Shown here: one piece after another, positions 1 to 10,240 of the stretch
Layout of the letters: each line of letters begins with the position of its first letter
Numbering within the stretch: the first letter of the stretch is position 1
NCBI RefSeq assembly: GCF_011386835.1
Contig: NC_088800.1
Span: 88,429,584 to 88,493,583, forward strand
Direction: 5' to 3'
DNA: 64,000 nt
Source: Chrysemys picta bellii
Lineage: Eukaryota; Chordata; Testudines; Emydidae
Program-made: the position numbers and the translations under genes
The notes under the pieces: model-generated
What the model was told of the DNA's origin: nothing
Seen by the model: the letters and a program-made list of their open reading frames with translations, nothing else
The model's database searches: none

Positions 1-579
1 CTTAAAAATAAGTGATTACACTTTTTTTAACCATGCGAGCACCAAAACAGTTGGGGTAGGAAGTGCAGAGAAATAGCCCTCTTTAGAAATGCTTGGTTTC
101 ATTGGGCAGAGATGTGCATCACTGAAAATTTTACTTTGTACATGTGTAATATTGGGGGTATAGGGTTTTTTAATACTTTTAACCAGTGTTCTAAGGGAAG
201 GAAGACTGCACTGCACATGCATACTTGGTTAGCATAGCTAACAGTGTGCTGAGAATAGTTGTCTCAAATACTGGGCTGCTGTTAAGGTGCAAACTAAGGC
301 CCTGATCCAGCAAACAATTACACATGTGATAACTTTATGCACGTGACATGTCCTGATAACTTCACACATAAGTTGTCCCATGTAAATCAAACACTTGTGT
401 ACATGTTTGCAGGATTAGGTAATAAATGTAGTTCTACCTCATTCTATCTACAACTACATACCAAAAACTACATTAACATACTTTTAATGTTGCAAATCAA
501 ACAGTCAGAATGTAGGAAATGCTACAATTAAGGTGGCCTGTGTATTCTTAATTCTGCCCCCTTGTGCATTATGATTATG

Positions 580-745
580 GATATGATTTTGTCACGGTAA
601 AATTAGGCAAACTTCACGGAGCAGTCATGGTAAAAATATACAAAATCAGGGTATGGTCACGGTTGGGGCTGAAGCCAGAGCCGAAGAAGTCACAGAGATC
701 TGTTAAAGTCATGGAATCTGTGACCTCCATGACCAAACCAGATCC
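580..745. repeat. Fragment of a 'tgtcacgg'-type hAT-like repeat
   Basis: The stretch has scattered 'gtcacgg', 'gtcatgg' and 'ctgtgacctccatgacc' words. They match in style, in the opposite orientation, the better-defined TIR element at 44143-44478, which contains 'ccatgac' and 'ccgtgacttc'. Ends and target duplication are not clear. Calling it a diverged member of that family is an inference from word sharing only. Confidence 0.35.
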
Positions 746-1009
746 TTAGTTATGACACAGTTTTGAAGAATATGATTACATACTATTTTTTCCTCATTCA
801 CTGCACAGGATGAATGGTGCTCACATCATAAGATACTCAATATTTTGTTTTATCCTCAATCTTCACCATGTGGCTCCATGCTGTATTTACTGCACACCAT
901 TCAAACTATGCTCTGAATATGGAATTATTAATTTCGTCATGAACTTTTCTGTGGCACTCCTGATGGTAGAATCTTCACGCTTCACTAACATTAATGAATT
1001 TATCTTCAC

Positions 1010-1420
1010 AACATCCCTATGAGGTAAGGTGGTATTATTATTTCCATTTACAGATGGGGAAATGAGGCACAGAGACATTAATTTCAGAATAGTACGCAAT
1101 TTTTGGGTGCCCAATTTGAGATGCCTATGCCCTGATTTTTCAGAGAACTTAATATTTTATAGCACTTTATAGGTTCAAAATATAACTCCCATTGACTTCA
1201 GTTGCAGCTGAGAGTGATGAGACCTAAGATCTGATTTACAAAAGTACTAAAGTTAGGCACCTAGAAAATGGGGACTACCTAATTGGTGACCACTTGTGAA
1301 GTAAGTGTTAGATTTAAATGTCTTTCCCAGCATCATATAGGAATTCTGTGGCAAAGGAATAGGATTCTATCCATGCCTCAGGGTGACATTCAACTGCATT
1401 AACCGCTAGACCATCCTTTC
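1010..1420 (+). repeat. Core-SINE / MIR-like fragment
   Basis: The segment at about 1045-1080 reads 'ttccatttacagatgggg' followed by 'aaatgaggcacagagac', which is the hallmark core of MIR/core-SINEs (tRNA-derived SINEs shared across amniotes). Further on, 'ggattctatccatgcc' and 'ttaaccgctagaccatcc' resemble the distal part of such repeats. Borders are approximate and no target duplication was identified. Confidence 0.55.
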
Positions 1421-1564
1421 TCTTGCTGCAGTCCCCTGTCTCATTCATTACCTGGCTACTTTTCATAGATTCCTGTTTCACTCAAACACTGGGATACTTG
1501 GGAAGCAAAGTTGTAGATCTGGGAGTATTGGCATATTGATGACACAGCATACTCTATAGTATTT

Positions 1565-1660
1565 CACAAACAGAAGTTGGTCCAATAAAAGATATTACCT
1601 CAGCCACCTCGTCTCTCTAATATCCTGGAACCAACATGGCTACAGCTACATTGCATACAA
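1565..1660 (+). repeat. Short interspersed repeat, single arm (family of 16829-17000)
   Basis: The words 'agaagttggtccaataaaag' and 'accaacatggctacag' recur at 16829-17000, and the first half recurs inverted at about 51680-51770. The terminal 'accaacatggctac' resembles the 'actaacacggctgctac' end of the Penelope-like terminal repeat at 33200-33240. This copy shows only one arm. Confidence 0.55.
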
Positions 1661-2913
1661 CAGTCTTTCCAAGCATTCTATCATAGGTTGAATGAAAGAG
1701 GTGATTGAACTGAGAATTTAAGAGACTTCACAGTTGAGAGCTAGACATCACATTCATTAGTGCACTAGAAATGCAGACTTAGATCGAACTTTCAAGAAGG
1801 AGATGCAACTCCCACCATAACCCTTTGAGATGCACGCAAAAGAAATTGATGAAGTCAGTATCATACACTATCCACTTGTGCAAGATCTTGAGACAAGTCA
1901 ACAGTTCCCCTTTATGGACAGGATCAGAAAACTACAAAAATATCTACTAGTATCAACATGCGTATTTGGCCTTTGTCCATTGCCATATAGAAATTGTTTA
2001 TCAGTTCTACAACCAGTCTCGTTTCCATAGTATGTCCACGTCTGAAATCTGATTGGAAACCACCAAAGATATTGGTACAAATCAGTTTACCACTTCAGCA
2101 GAGAACTAATGTATTAATGCAGATTCAGTGCTCCTGAGTCATAGGCACCAATGAAATAAGTTACTGTTCCATACACTGTTATTGAAACTTGATGATATTA
2201 TTTTGTTAATTTTTTAAATCAAAAGACAAAAAAAAAGTTGGGTTCTGCACAAACTCACTCCAAACTTTTTGAAACTTAATTTTCCTGTTCAGAATGTTAA
2301 CTGGTGACATTTAATAAATTTGTAGGGAAAAAACTATCTTGAATCAAAGACATAACCTCTTTCCTTGGGTCAACAGGGCTCAGCTAGAGGTAAGCAGCAC
2401 AGGGGTACAAGCGCCATATGTACAGTCATATTTTGACACTACGCTAGCTAACTTGGACACTAGCTTCAGTAAGATATAGGTGTATGAGTCGGTATGTTTA
2501 TGTCTAGGAAATGGATTAAATGACCTAATGCCTCTAGGTCTTTTACACCTCAAATTTCTATGATCATTTTTATATGGGAATACAGAATTGACTTCAGTCA
2601 CCTCTTGCATGGATTTTTTTTCTTTTGGAATTGTTCCTCAGGCTCCAACTGTCCTAGCCTGTTGTATAACTGCCTTTGTGACATATATTTTCTGGGAGCA
2701 ATTTCCAGACTGTTGGAATGTGCTAGCTGTGTCAAGCACATTTGCTGCCAAATACACAGGAACATGATCCTAAATTCATTAATTCCATAGATTCTCTGTT
2801 GTGCAAATTTAAATAACCTATGTAATGTCTCCCAAATCTTTGTTTTTAAGATTATTTTAATAATTTTGTTTACAAATGCATTTTGCTTATTTTATTTATA
2901 TATTTTTAAACAG

Positions 2914-3091
2914 AACCATCTCAGTGTTTTTTCAGTGGTTAATCCACTTGCTTCAAGTATAACCTCCAGTATAACTTCTAGTCTGGCTTCCAGTATTGGA
3001 TCAGATAATTCATCCCCAACAGCTCTCTCAGTTATCAGTGCCAAAGCTCTCCCATTCTACCCTGGCAGTAATACAGTTGAATCAGTTATAG
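2914..3091 (+). CDS. UNKL: UNKL exon (first in window): Ser-rich linker
   Basis: This exon encodes about 59 residues of the UNKL central linker, including the Ser/Thr-rich 'NPLASSITSSITSSLASS' and the conserved-looking 'LPFYPGSNTVESVIG'. UNKL and its paralogue UNK are CCCH zinc-finger/RING proteins; UNK is an RNA-binding regulator of translation. The 3' border is a strong donor (G|GTAAGT at 3092) and leaves phase 1, completed by the GT of the next exon at 26635. The 5' border is uncertain: AGs at 2912-2913 and 2934-2935 both follow T-rich tracts, so the exon may begin at 2914 or 2936. The next exon is 23.5 kb away because the intron is full of transposons. UNKL is preferred over UNK from the later exons. 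Confidence 0.88.
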
Positions 3092-3314
3092 GTAAGTCTG
3101 AGCATTTCCTCTTTTATTGCACGTTTTGTATTTTTTTCAAGATTATTCTATTTTAATATACGTTCAGAAAATGCATACTGAAAAGGGCGGTTACATTTTT
3201 ACATATTTGGTTTATTATCTGCAATTAAAATTAATACTTGGAATTGATTTTAATGTTTTTCCAAATCAGCAGCTTTTGTAAATTCTCAGATGGAAATTTA
3301 GGAATTATCAACCT

Positions 3315-3500
3315 GGAACAGATCAGTGGACCATTTAATCTGGTATTCTGTTTCTGATAGTGGCCAATATTTAAGAAGTTATAAAACTTTGATAATGTAT
3401 CTAATTGTGCTCTTATAGGAGAGGGGTTATTCTCCTGATTCCTGCTGGTGATCAGTTCATGCCATTGAACTTGAGGACGGATATTATTTTACTATTTTAT
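3315..3500 (-). repeat. LINE 3'-tail fragment (CR1/L3-like)
   Basis: The words 'agatcagtggaccattta' and 'tttctgatagtggccaat' read, in reverse complement, like the 3' untranslated tail of the LINE at 43690-45146, which contains 'ccactatcagagacaggg' and 'agatgggcctttggtctg'. It is truncated and diverged. No open frame. Confidence 0.5.
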
Positions 3501-3755
3501 TCCAGCAAGTGTAATTGCCGATTATGTTCTATTAATAGAAATGTGAATTCTTTCTTTGAGTGATTGTCCCTATATATTCCATTCTTAATGCTCATGAGAT
3601 TGGAATCTTTTGGCCAGCAGCGTCCATCGGGGCTGTGCATGTGCCCTGAATGTCCTTGTGCCCTGTACTGAGGGCATAAATCCTAGAGCATGCCCAACTG
3701 TCCCTCAGATCCCCCTTCACCACCCGTAGCTGGCAATGTCTGTGTCATGATGCAC

Positions 3756-3876
3756 TCACAAGAACTTGCATGCATCTGAAAAAATGTTTTTTTTTTTTAC
3801 CCACAAAATCTTATGCCCAAATAAATCTGTTAGTCTTTAAGGTGCCACCAGACTCCACGTTGTTTTCACAAGAACT
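3756..3876 (-). repeat. Short Penelope-LTR-like insertion, single arm, with target duplication
   Basis: The core 3767-3865 carries 'aaataaatctgttagtct' and 'ttaaggtgccaccagactcc', matching the Penelope-like terminal repeat at 33150-33195 ('taataaatttgttagtctc', 'taaggtgccacaagtcctcc'). It is bracketed by an 11 bp direct repeat TCACAAGAACT at 3756-3766 and 3866-3876. This copy is one arm only, unlike the hairpin copies elsewhere in the window. Strand is given only relative to the hairpin copies. Confidence 0.7.
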
Positions 3877-4019
3877 ATTTTTTTACATAATTGTAAACAA
3901 TTAGTATTACTAATATTTACTATAGTTAGTGTAGTTTTTGCCTGTTGGCATATGGGCTTGTTGTTTTTGTTTTTATTTTCAGATTTTTGAGGGAAAGTAT
4001 TTTTTCCTGGTACCAGTTA

Positions 4020-4240
4020 TAATGTGTTTTCACGTCCCTGTGGCCCGCGCCGCTTCCCGCAGCTCCCATTGGCCATGAATGGTGAACCGCAGCCACTGGG
4101 AGCTGTGGGTGGCCGTGCAAATGTAAACAAACTGTCTGGCGACCAGCCAGTGGATTACCCTGATGGGCCACGTGCAGGCCGCAGGTTGCCCTACTGTCCT
4201 AGAAAGTTTAATGAGAGCCCCATTTGAGCCGTTGGCAACT
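4020..4240. repeat. GC-rich interior of a hAT-like nonautonomous element
   Basis: A GC-rich island in AT-rich intron ('cgcttcccgcagctcccatt', 'ccgcagccactgggagctg', 'gggccacgtgcaggccgcag'). I recognise this as the interior of a common sauropsid hAT-type family whose deletion derivative may be the element at 8660-8970. Terminal repeats were not found here, so borders are approximate. The short open frames over it are not genes. Confidence 0.45.
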
Positions 4241-4619
4241 TGCTCTTTGCTATATTTATCCATGAAGATAATATTTAAGTAGCAATTATCGGCCAAAAGA
4301 ATTGGGGAAATACAGGAACTTATGGCAGGCATTCTTCATAAAATATTCCATAAGGATAAGGCCCCATCCCAAGTTCTTGCATAAAATAGTCGCTGATTTT
4401 CATTTGAACTAAATTAATTTGCCAGATTTCCGCTCCCCCTCCCCCCAAACACATTTTAATCAGGGGGAGGTTAGTTTACATATGTTAGATGTCTTTAGAG
4501 CACTTTTGTACTATTTACATAGGACTAAATCGTTTAGAGTCTCCCCAAGAAATTTTTATGGCATTTCTTGATGAGGCTCATTATTTCAACCCTCAGGCTT
4601 TTGATAGTTTCATTAGTCT

Positions 4620-5215
4620 ATTATAAGCTAGCCAATTCAGATTCCACCAGCTCATTCCAATAGGGCTCAGGCATCATCTGTGGCTTCCTTGGGAAGCATA
4701 CCCATCTCAGAAATACACAGGGCAGCAACTTGGGGTTCAGTCCATATCTTTACAAAACATGTTCCCTCATTGAAGCATCAAGATATGATGCTGCTTTTGG
4801 CAGAGCTGTGCTACAGTCTTTGTTTAGGTGAACTCCAAACACCCACCTCCTCCTCATTAGGTCAGTGCTTGAGAGTCACCAAGAGTGGAGTATGTATGGA
4901 AAATCACTTGAAGAATAGGGAATGGTTACTTACTTTACAGTAACTGTGGTTGTTTGAGATGCTCCTTCCTTCCCTGCTACTATGGAGTCCCTTAACATCT
5001 GGATTCTGTATTGACAACATAGCTAATGGGTGGTTGGGCCCATTCTACCCTTTGTGCCTTTGGTACAAGGCATGAGGACACTAGGGGCACATGCATGGCC
5101 CCAATAGGCATGGCTAGCCAAAAGAGTCTGGTCTCGAGATCATGGGGTCCATGCATATCAAGAGTGGAATATATGTATGGACAGCACATCTTGAAGAACC
5201 ATCGTTATTTTAAGA
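4620..5215 (+). mobile_element. DIRS-like retrotransposon fragment: end of tyrosine recombinase plus terminal repeat
   Basis: The + frame at 4680-4943 contains 'IPISEIHRAATWGSVHIFTKH', which parallels 'VPISEICRAATWASAYTFTEH' in the longer DIRS-like copy at about 15624-15700. That segment is the C-terminal part of the tyrosine recombinase used by DIRS elements in place of a DDE integrase. The sequence after it (4935-5205) contains 'acagtaactgtggttgtttg' and 'acatcttgaagaaccatcg', matching the terminal-repeat style of the 12.6-16.2 kb copy. The rest of the element is missing, so this is a dead remnant. Confidence 0.7.
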
Positions 5216-6239
5216 TAAGTGACTTTCTTCCTTTTTAGAACCTTCCTAAGCTGTTAGCCTCACTAATACATAAGTGAATTTCACAGCATAATTATACATT
5301 AGGTAAAAATTATCTTTTTAATTTTTAAGTTTGTTGGCTCCTCTTTTGTAGCCCAAAGTGTTTAACAGCTATCTGTTCTCTTTATTAGTTAATTTGCTGT
5401 ACTTTGATAACTGTTCCACTGGGCAGTTAGCTTGCTTAAAATGTTGAAAGGGCATATTCTTTGAGTATACAACATAACTACAATGTTAACTTAAACACAC
5501 TCAAGATTAAATTGCTGTATGCTACAGAAGATGGGTATTTTTCTGTACAAGAGTTCTCCATGATGGCTCATTCTCTCTTGCTCACATTGGTATAACTAAT
5601 GTGAAATCCCTCATAATGCCCCTCTCTTCCAGCACACAAATCTTCCTGCCCAATTCCACTGAGCCCAATGGGTTTTGCAGCTAGAAGGGATAAAGGTGTT
5701 TACCCTCTCAACCGAAAAATGCACCTGCACGCCCCTGACAAGAACCCAGTGCTTACATCTCAGCTTTTAGAACCCATCCAATTCCTCCTGAGTGTTTCTT
5801 AGCTGCTAGTTAGGGCTGTGAAAGTTATATTCCTGGTATAATTTGCTTTGTTGTTTTAGTTAGCTAATAAATGTGAAAAGCCAGGTGTGTTCTAAATAAA
5901 ATTGGATTGCATCTTCTTAAATTTCTGTATTAGAAATTCAGTTAGATGGGTCAATTCTTACAATTAAAGCTCACATTTGAAGTTTCCTGTTATGTACATT
6001 ATGTTTACATTCTTATCTATGAATGACTGTAGGAAAGTTGGGATAAAGACCCGCTAATTATTGTCATTCACAAAATTTTTATTCTTAAATCTGTCAGGAG
6101 CTCAGACAAATTTGGGAATAAAACTTGTGAAAAAAAACAAAATTTACAGGTGTTCAGCAATGCATTGTGCTACGATACATGCTGCTGTTTTGGGACCCAA
6201 TTCAACTCCTATTAAAGTCAATGGAAAGACTCTCTCTGA
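5216..6239. other. Intronic sequence without recognised features
   Basis: AT-rich sequence inside the large UNKL intron. I see no exon-like frame, RNA gene or terminal repeat. Confidence 0.5.
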
Positions 6240-6669
6240 CTTTAGAGCAGTGGTCCCCAAACTGTGGGGCATGAACCCTAGTGGGACATGGAGGAACGTT
6301 TTGGTGGTGCACAGTGGGCCAGCCCCCATGGTGGGAGGGGGAGTGAGTGCCATGCTTCCAGCCCTGCTCCATCCCCAGACCAGCTCAGTCTCCAACCCTG
6401 TTCAGCCCCCAGTCCTGCTCCACCCCCAGCTCCACTCTGTCCCCAGACCAGCTCTGCTCTCATTCCCTCTCCATCCCCAGACGAGCTCCGCCTCTAGCTT
6501 CAGCTCCTCCCCCATCCCCAGTTCCGCCCTCAGCTCTGCCTTCAGACCAAGCTCCACTGCTGAGGAAGCCTTGGCTGTGCAGTAATGGAAGGTGGGGAGG
6601 CGCGGACAGATTCCATTAATGGTAAGGGGGGGACATAACTAGAAATGTTTGTGCACCACTGCTTTAGAG
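6240..6669. mobile_element. Nonautonomous hAT-like element with 8 bp target duplication
   Basis: The element spans 6248-6661. It starts 'cagtggtccccaaactgtgg' and ends 'tttgtgcaccactg', giving short inverted ends (cagtggt / accactg). It is bracketed by a perfect 8 bp direct repeat CTTTAGAG at 6240-6247 and 6662-6669, the size typical of hAT transposases. The interior has an imperfect CCCCAG-rich tandem run (about 6360-6540) with no transposase. The open frames in it come from base bias. Confidence 0.85.
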
Positions 6670-7659
6670 AGTGAGTTAGAACTAACCCTTTGTGGTATGA
6701 GACGTTTCAAGTCTAGAGCCTTTTATCTGCGTTCTCAAATGAAACTATCTGCATCCCATTCAAACAGGTCTCTCGCTTTTTTTTGTCCTTTACATGATAG
6801 ATAAGATCTATCTGGATTGACAGAGGAGGATATATATTGCTTTAGAATTTGCTTTGTGTATGCCATTTTATACTGTGATTTTTTACAAGAATTTTATTAA
6901 GTTATCTAGTTTTATGATTTATACTGCATTATGGGCGTGCATGGTGCTTTACCATATTTAAGTACAATTAAGGCTGTGCTGAAAGCTGATTGATGCGTGA
7001 GAACGATTCTGAGGAAAATCCAATCAGCAGAAATTACACAGAAGAAACAATTCAATTGAAATCTTTAGAATCTGTCATTATTATGATTATTTGTGGTGTG
7101 TGTGTAAATAAAATGAAGCGCTGCCTGAGCTCAAGTTTATAATCTATGAGCATAGATGCTCTCATTCCCTCCTTTTTATTCTCCCACCATCTTTATTCCA
7201 GCTATACCTTCAGTTCTTCTTCCCTTCTCATTCACCCAATACCTCACATTCACTCTCACCTTCTTTCCAACACCCTCTCCCCATCCCATATCCTCTTCCT
7301 CACTTTCACTCAATAATTGACCCAGGTATCTTTCTTTTTCAAATCACTGTCTTTCCACTTCCTTGGAAGGTGAGGTTATTTGCTCCCTCTACAAGGCAAG
7401 GAGGCATTTGTATTGTATTAAAGAGGCTTCCTTGCATGACAGACACTGGGCAGTGTGTAGTACCCATCAGCAATGTACGTGGTTATGTATCTACGTGGTT
7501 TTGGGGAACCTTGATTACTACTAATTTTAATTATGTATTGTATAAGTGTCCACTTTGTGTTATAGAGCACAGTGGACAGGGTACATGTCATAACAAAGCA
7601 TGGGGATGGGGGGGTTGATGGGGTCCCTCTTTCATCATGTCATGATAAAGTTCAACTAG
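6670..7659. other. Intronic sequence without recognised features
   Basis: AT-rich sequence with a pyrimidine-rich stretch at about 7160-7360. No gene or repeat boundary is supported. Confidence 0.5.
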
Positions 7660-8311
7660 GGCTGTCGATTAATTGCAGTGAACTCAATACGATTAACTCA
7701 AAAAATTAATTGTGATTAAAAAATTAATTGCAATTAATCATACTGTTCAACAATAGAATACCAATTGAAATGTATTAAATATTTTTGGATGTTTTTCTAC
7801 ATTTTCAAATACATTGATTTCTATTACAACACAGAATACAAAGTATACAGTGCTCACTTTATATTATTATTTTTATTACAAATATTTGCACTGTAAAAAT
7901 GATAAAAGAAATAGTATTTTTCAATTCACCTCATACAAGTACTGTAGTACAATCTCTTTATTGTGAAAGTGTAACTTACAAATGTAGATTTCTTTATTGT
8001 TACATAACTGCACTCAAAAACACAATGTAAAACTTTAGAGACTACAAGTCAACTCGGTCCTACTTCTTGTTCAGCCAATTGCTAAGACAAACAAGTTTGT
8101 TTACATTTATGGGAGATACTGCTGTCTGCTTCTTTTTTATAATGTGAGAAAGTAAGAACAGGCGTTCGCGTGACACTTGTGTAGCCAGCATTGCAAGGTA
8201 TTTATGTGCCAGATATGCTAAACATTCATATGCCCCCTCATGCTTTGGCCACCATTCCAGAGGACATGTTTCCATGCAGATGATGCTTGTTAAAAAAATA
8301 ATGAATTAACA

Positions 8312-8626
8312 TTGACAAAACGCAAACACAGTACCAATGTGAGATTTCTAAAAATAGCTACAGCACTCAACCCAAGGTTTAAGAATCTGAAGTGCTGTCC
8401 AAAATCTGAGAGTGACGAGGTGTGGAGCATGCTTTCAGAAGTCTTAAAAGAGCAACACTCAGATGCGAAAACTACAGAATCCAAACCACCAAAAAAGAAA
8501 ATCAACCTTCTGCTGGTGGCATCTGACACAGATGATGAAAATGAACATGCGTCGGTCTGCACTATTTTGGATCGTTATCGTGCAGAACCCATCATCAGCA
8601 TGGATGCATGTCCTCTGGAATGGTGA
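8312..8626 (+). pseudogene. hAT transposase fragment
   Basis: A 104-residue open frame with the hAT-like 'VRFLKIATALNPRFKNLKCC' and an acidic linker before 'ISMDACPLEW'. In hAT transposases such a segment precedes the C-terminal dimerisation region. Here it runs into a stop (TGA at 8624-8626), and the following dimerisation segment is separated by the nested element at 8660-8970. N-terminal catalytic parts are absent, so it cannot be functional. Confidence 0.7.
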
Positions 8627-8651
8627 CTGAAGCATGAAGGGACATGTGAAT

Positions 8652-8978
8652 CTTTAGCGCAGGGGTCGGCAAACTTTCAGAAGTGGTGTGCTGAGTCTTC
8701 ATTTATTCACTCTAATTTAAGGTTTCGCATGCCAGTAATACATTTTAACATTTTTAGACGGTCTCTTTCTATAAGTCTATAATATATAACTAAACTATTG
8801 TTGTATGTAAAGTAAATAAGGTTTTTAAAATGTTTAAGAAACTTGATTTAAAATTAAATTAAAATGCAGAGCCCCCCAGACCGATGGCCAGGACTCAGGC
8901 AGTGTGAGTGCCACTGAAAATCAGCTTACGTGCCACGTTCGGCACACGTGCCATAGGTTGCCTACCCCTGCTTTAGCG
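8652..8978. mobile_element. Nested nonautonomous hAT-like element with 8 bp target duplication
   Basis: The element 8660-8970 starts 'caggggtcggcaaactttc' and ends 'gccataggttgcctacccctg', with imperfect inverted ends of about 15 bp. It is bracketed by a perfect 8 bp direct repeat CTTTAGCG (8652-8659 and 8971-8978). Removing it and one repeat copy restores the flanking hAT arm ('gaatctttagcgcatctggc'), which independently confirms the insertion. The interior has no coding capacity. Confidence 0.9.
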
Positions 8979-8984
8979 CATCTG

Positions 8985-9116
8985 GCATGTAAATATCTTG
9001 CAACCCCAGCTACAACAGTGCCATGCGAATGCCTGTTCTCACTTTCAGGTGACATTGTAAACAAGAAGCAGGCAGCATTATCTCCTGCAAATTGTAACCA
9101 AACTTGTTTTGTCTGA
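8985..9116 (+). pseudogene. hAT dimerisation-domain fragment
   Basis: The frame encodes 'LACKYLATPATTVPCECLFS' followed by 'LSGDIVNKKQAALSPANCNQ'. This matches the end of hAT transposases, where a conserved S-x-x-E-R-x-F-S-like motif and a final leucine-rich stretch mediate dimerisation. It continues the 8312-8626 fragment across the nested element. The glutamate is kept (CECLFS) but the terminal 'NCNQTCFV' is frame-shifted relative to what the opposite arm encodes ('NVNKLVCLSNWLNKK'). Confidence 0.65.
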
Positions 9117-9436
9117 GCGATTGGCTGAAGTAGGACTGAGTGGACTTGTATGCTCTAAAGTTTTACATTGTTTTATTTTTGAATGAAGTTATTTTTTGTA
9201 CATAATTCTACATTTGTAAGTTCAACTTTCATGATAAAGAGATTGCACTATAGTACAGTATGAGGTGAATTGAAAAAACTATTTCTTTTGTTTTTTACAG
9301 TGCAAATATTTGTAATAAAAAATAAATATAAAGTGAACACTGTACACTTCGTATTCTGTGTTGTAATTGAAATCAATATATTTGAAAATGTAGAAAACAT
9401 CCAAAATATTTAAATAAATTGTATTCTATTATTGAA

Positions 9437-9626
9437 GCACTGGAATGGGTTACCTAGGGAAGTGGTGGAATCCCCTTCCTTAGAGGTTTTTAAGGTCACG
9501 CTTGACCAAGCCCTGGCTGGGATGATTTAGTTGGGAATTGGTCCTGCTTTGAGCAGGGAGTTGGACTAGATGTCCTCCTGAGGTCCCTTCCAACCCTGAT
9601 ATTCTATGATTCTATATTCTATGATT
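9437..9626 (+). mobile_element. CR1 LINE 3' fragment nested in the hAT arm
   Basis: The sequence from 'aagcactggaatgggttacc' through 'gaggtcccttccaaccctga' to 'tattctatgattctatattc' is the 3' end of a CR1-type LINE, matching in reverse complement the 3' ends at 19276-19450 and 40917-41100. It interrupts the right arm of the fold-back element. The junctions are 'tattctattattg' on the left and 'tattctatgattg' on the right, so insertion probably used the similarity of the target to the ATTCTATG tail. Confidence 0.85.
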
Positions 9627-9688
9627 GTTTAACAGCGCGATTAACCATGAGATTAATTTTTTTAATTGCTTGACAGCCCTAAATTCAA

Positions 9689-10240
9689 CCAAATAAAGAA
9701 AATAGGACAATGTGTGCTTATAGCTCTGAACTTTCCACGAGCAGCAATGAGTGGGGAGCCAGGCTGAGAGAGCTGTTTACAACTTCAAACTGCTTCCACC
9801 TACTTGCCCCTAGGATTTCCACTGGGTTGTCTGTTATTGCCGCAGCCCAGACTTTTCACAAAGAATAGAAACAGCAATAAAGGTGGATAAGGACTGAGGG
9901 TAAGAGCCTTTTAGAACCTCCGACTTCACATTCACCCATAGATCTAGTTCTCCCATAGACCATCTGTTACTATGGGTCAGCTCCCAGACTAGCTTCCAGA
10001 GTCTATTGGTTTTGATTTTGAAGAGGAAAAAAGGAGGCCTATTAAAAATAGAAACATTGTTTTGACTGAAAGTGTTCTGGGTGGGAGTTAGGTGAGGACA
10101 GATCTAGTCCATTGTGGGTTGACTAGTAGAATCAAGAACCATGATAGCACAAAGGAGCATCAGGAATCTCCTGCCAACCACAGATGTGATGAAATGAAGG
10201 AGAGCAGAGATGGAGAGGTTTTTCTTAAAAGTATGTTTAT
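9689..10240. other. Intronic sequence without recognised features
   Basis: No exon, RNA gene or repeat boundary is supported between the fold-back hAT and the LTR-like repeat that follows. Confidence 0.45.

Larger units (their letters stand above)
1..2913 (+). other. UNKL: UNKL intron sequence (partial), with old repeat fragments
   Basis: This stretch precedes the first recognisable UNKL exon and I see no coding sequence in it. It is AT-rich and contains only short, unsupported open frames. Recognisable pieces are a hAT-like fragment near 580-745, a core-SINE (MIR-like) stretch near 1010-1420 and a repeat near 1565-1660, listed separately. It ends in a pyrimidine-rich run and an AG at 2912-2913. 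Intron status is inferred from the downstream exon. Confidence 0.7.
7661..9688. mobile_element. Fold-back hAT-like element with transposase remnants
   Basis: The ends are inverted ('agggctgtcgattaattgca' on the left, 'ttaattgcttgacagccct' on the right). The left arm (about 7661-8285) is a diverged reverse complement of the right arm (about 8590-9688, minus its insertions). For example, 'caatctctttattgtgaaag' on the left pairs with 'cttt.atgataaagagattg' on the right. Between and within the arms are decayed transposase pieces: 8312-8626 (+) with 'ALNPRFKNLK' and 'ISMDACPLEW', and 8985-9116 (+) with 'VPCECLFSLSGDIVNKKQA', which resembles the hAT C-terminal dimerisation domain. The left arm carries the matching domain on the - strand (8060-8275). 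Two later elements interrupt it (8660-8970 and 9437-9626). No intact transposase remains. Confidence 0.8.

Noticed and set aside
6061..6585. 174-residue Pro/Ser-rich open frame
   Set aside because: It spans the border of the hAT-like element at 6248 and is driven by CCCCAG-rich sequence. No splice or homology support.
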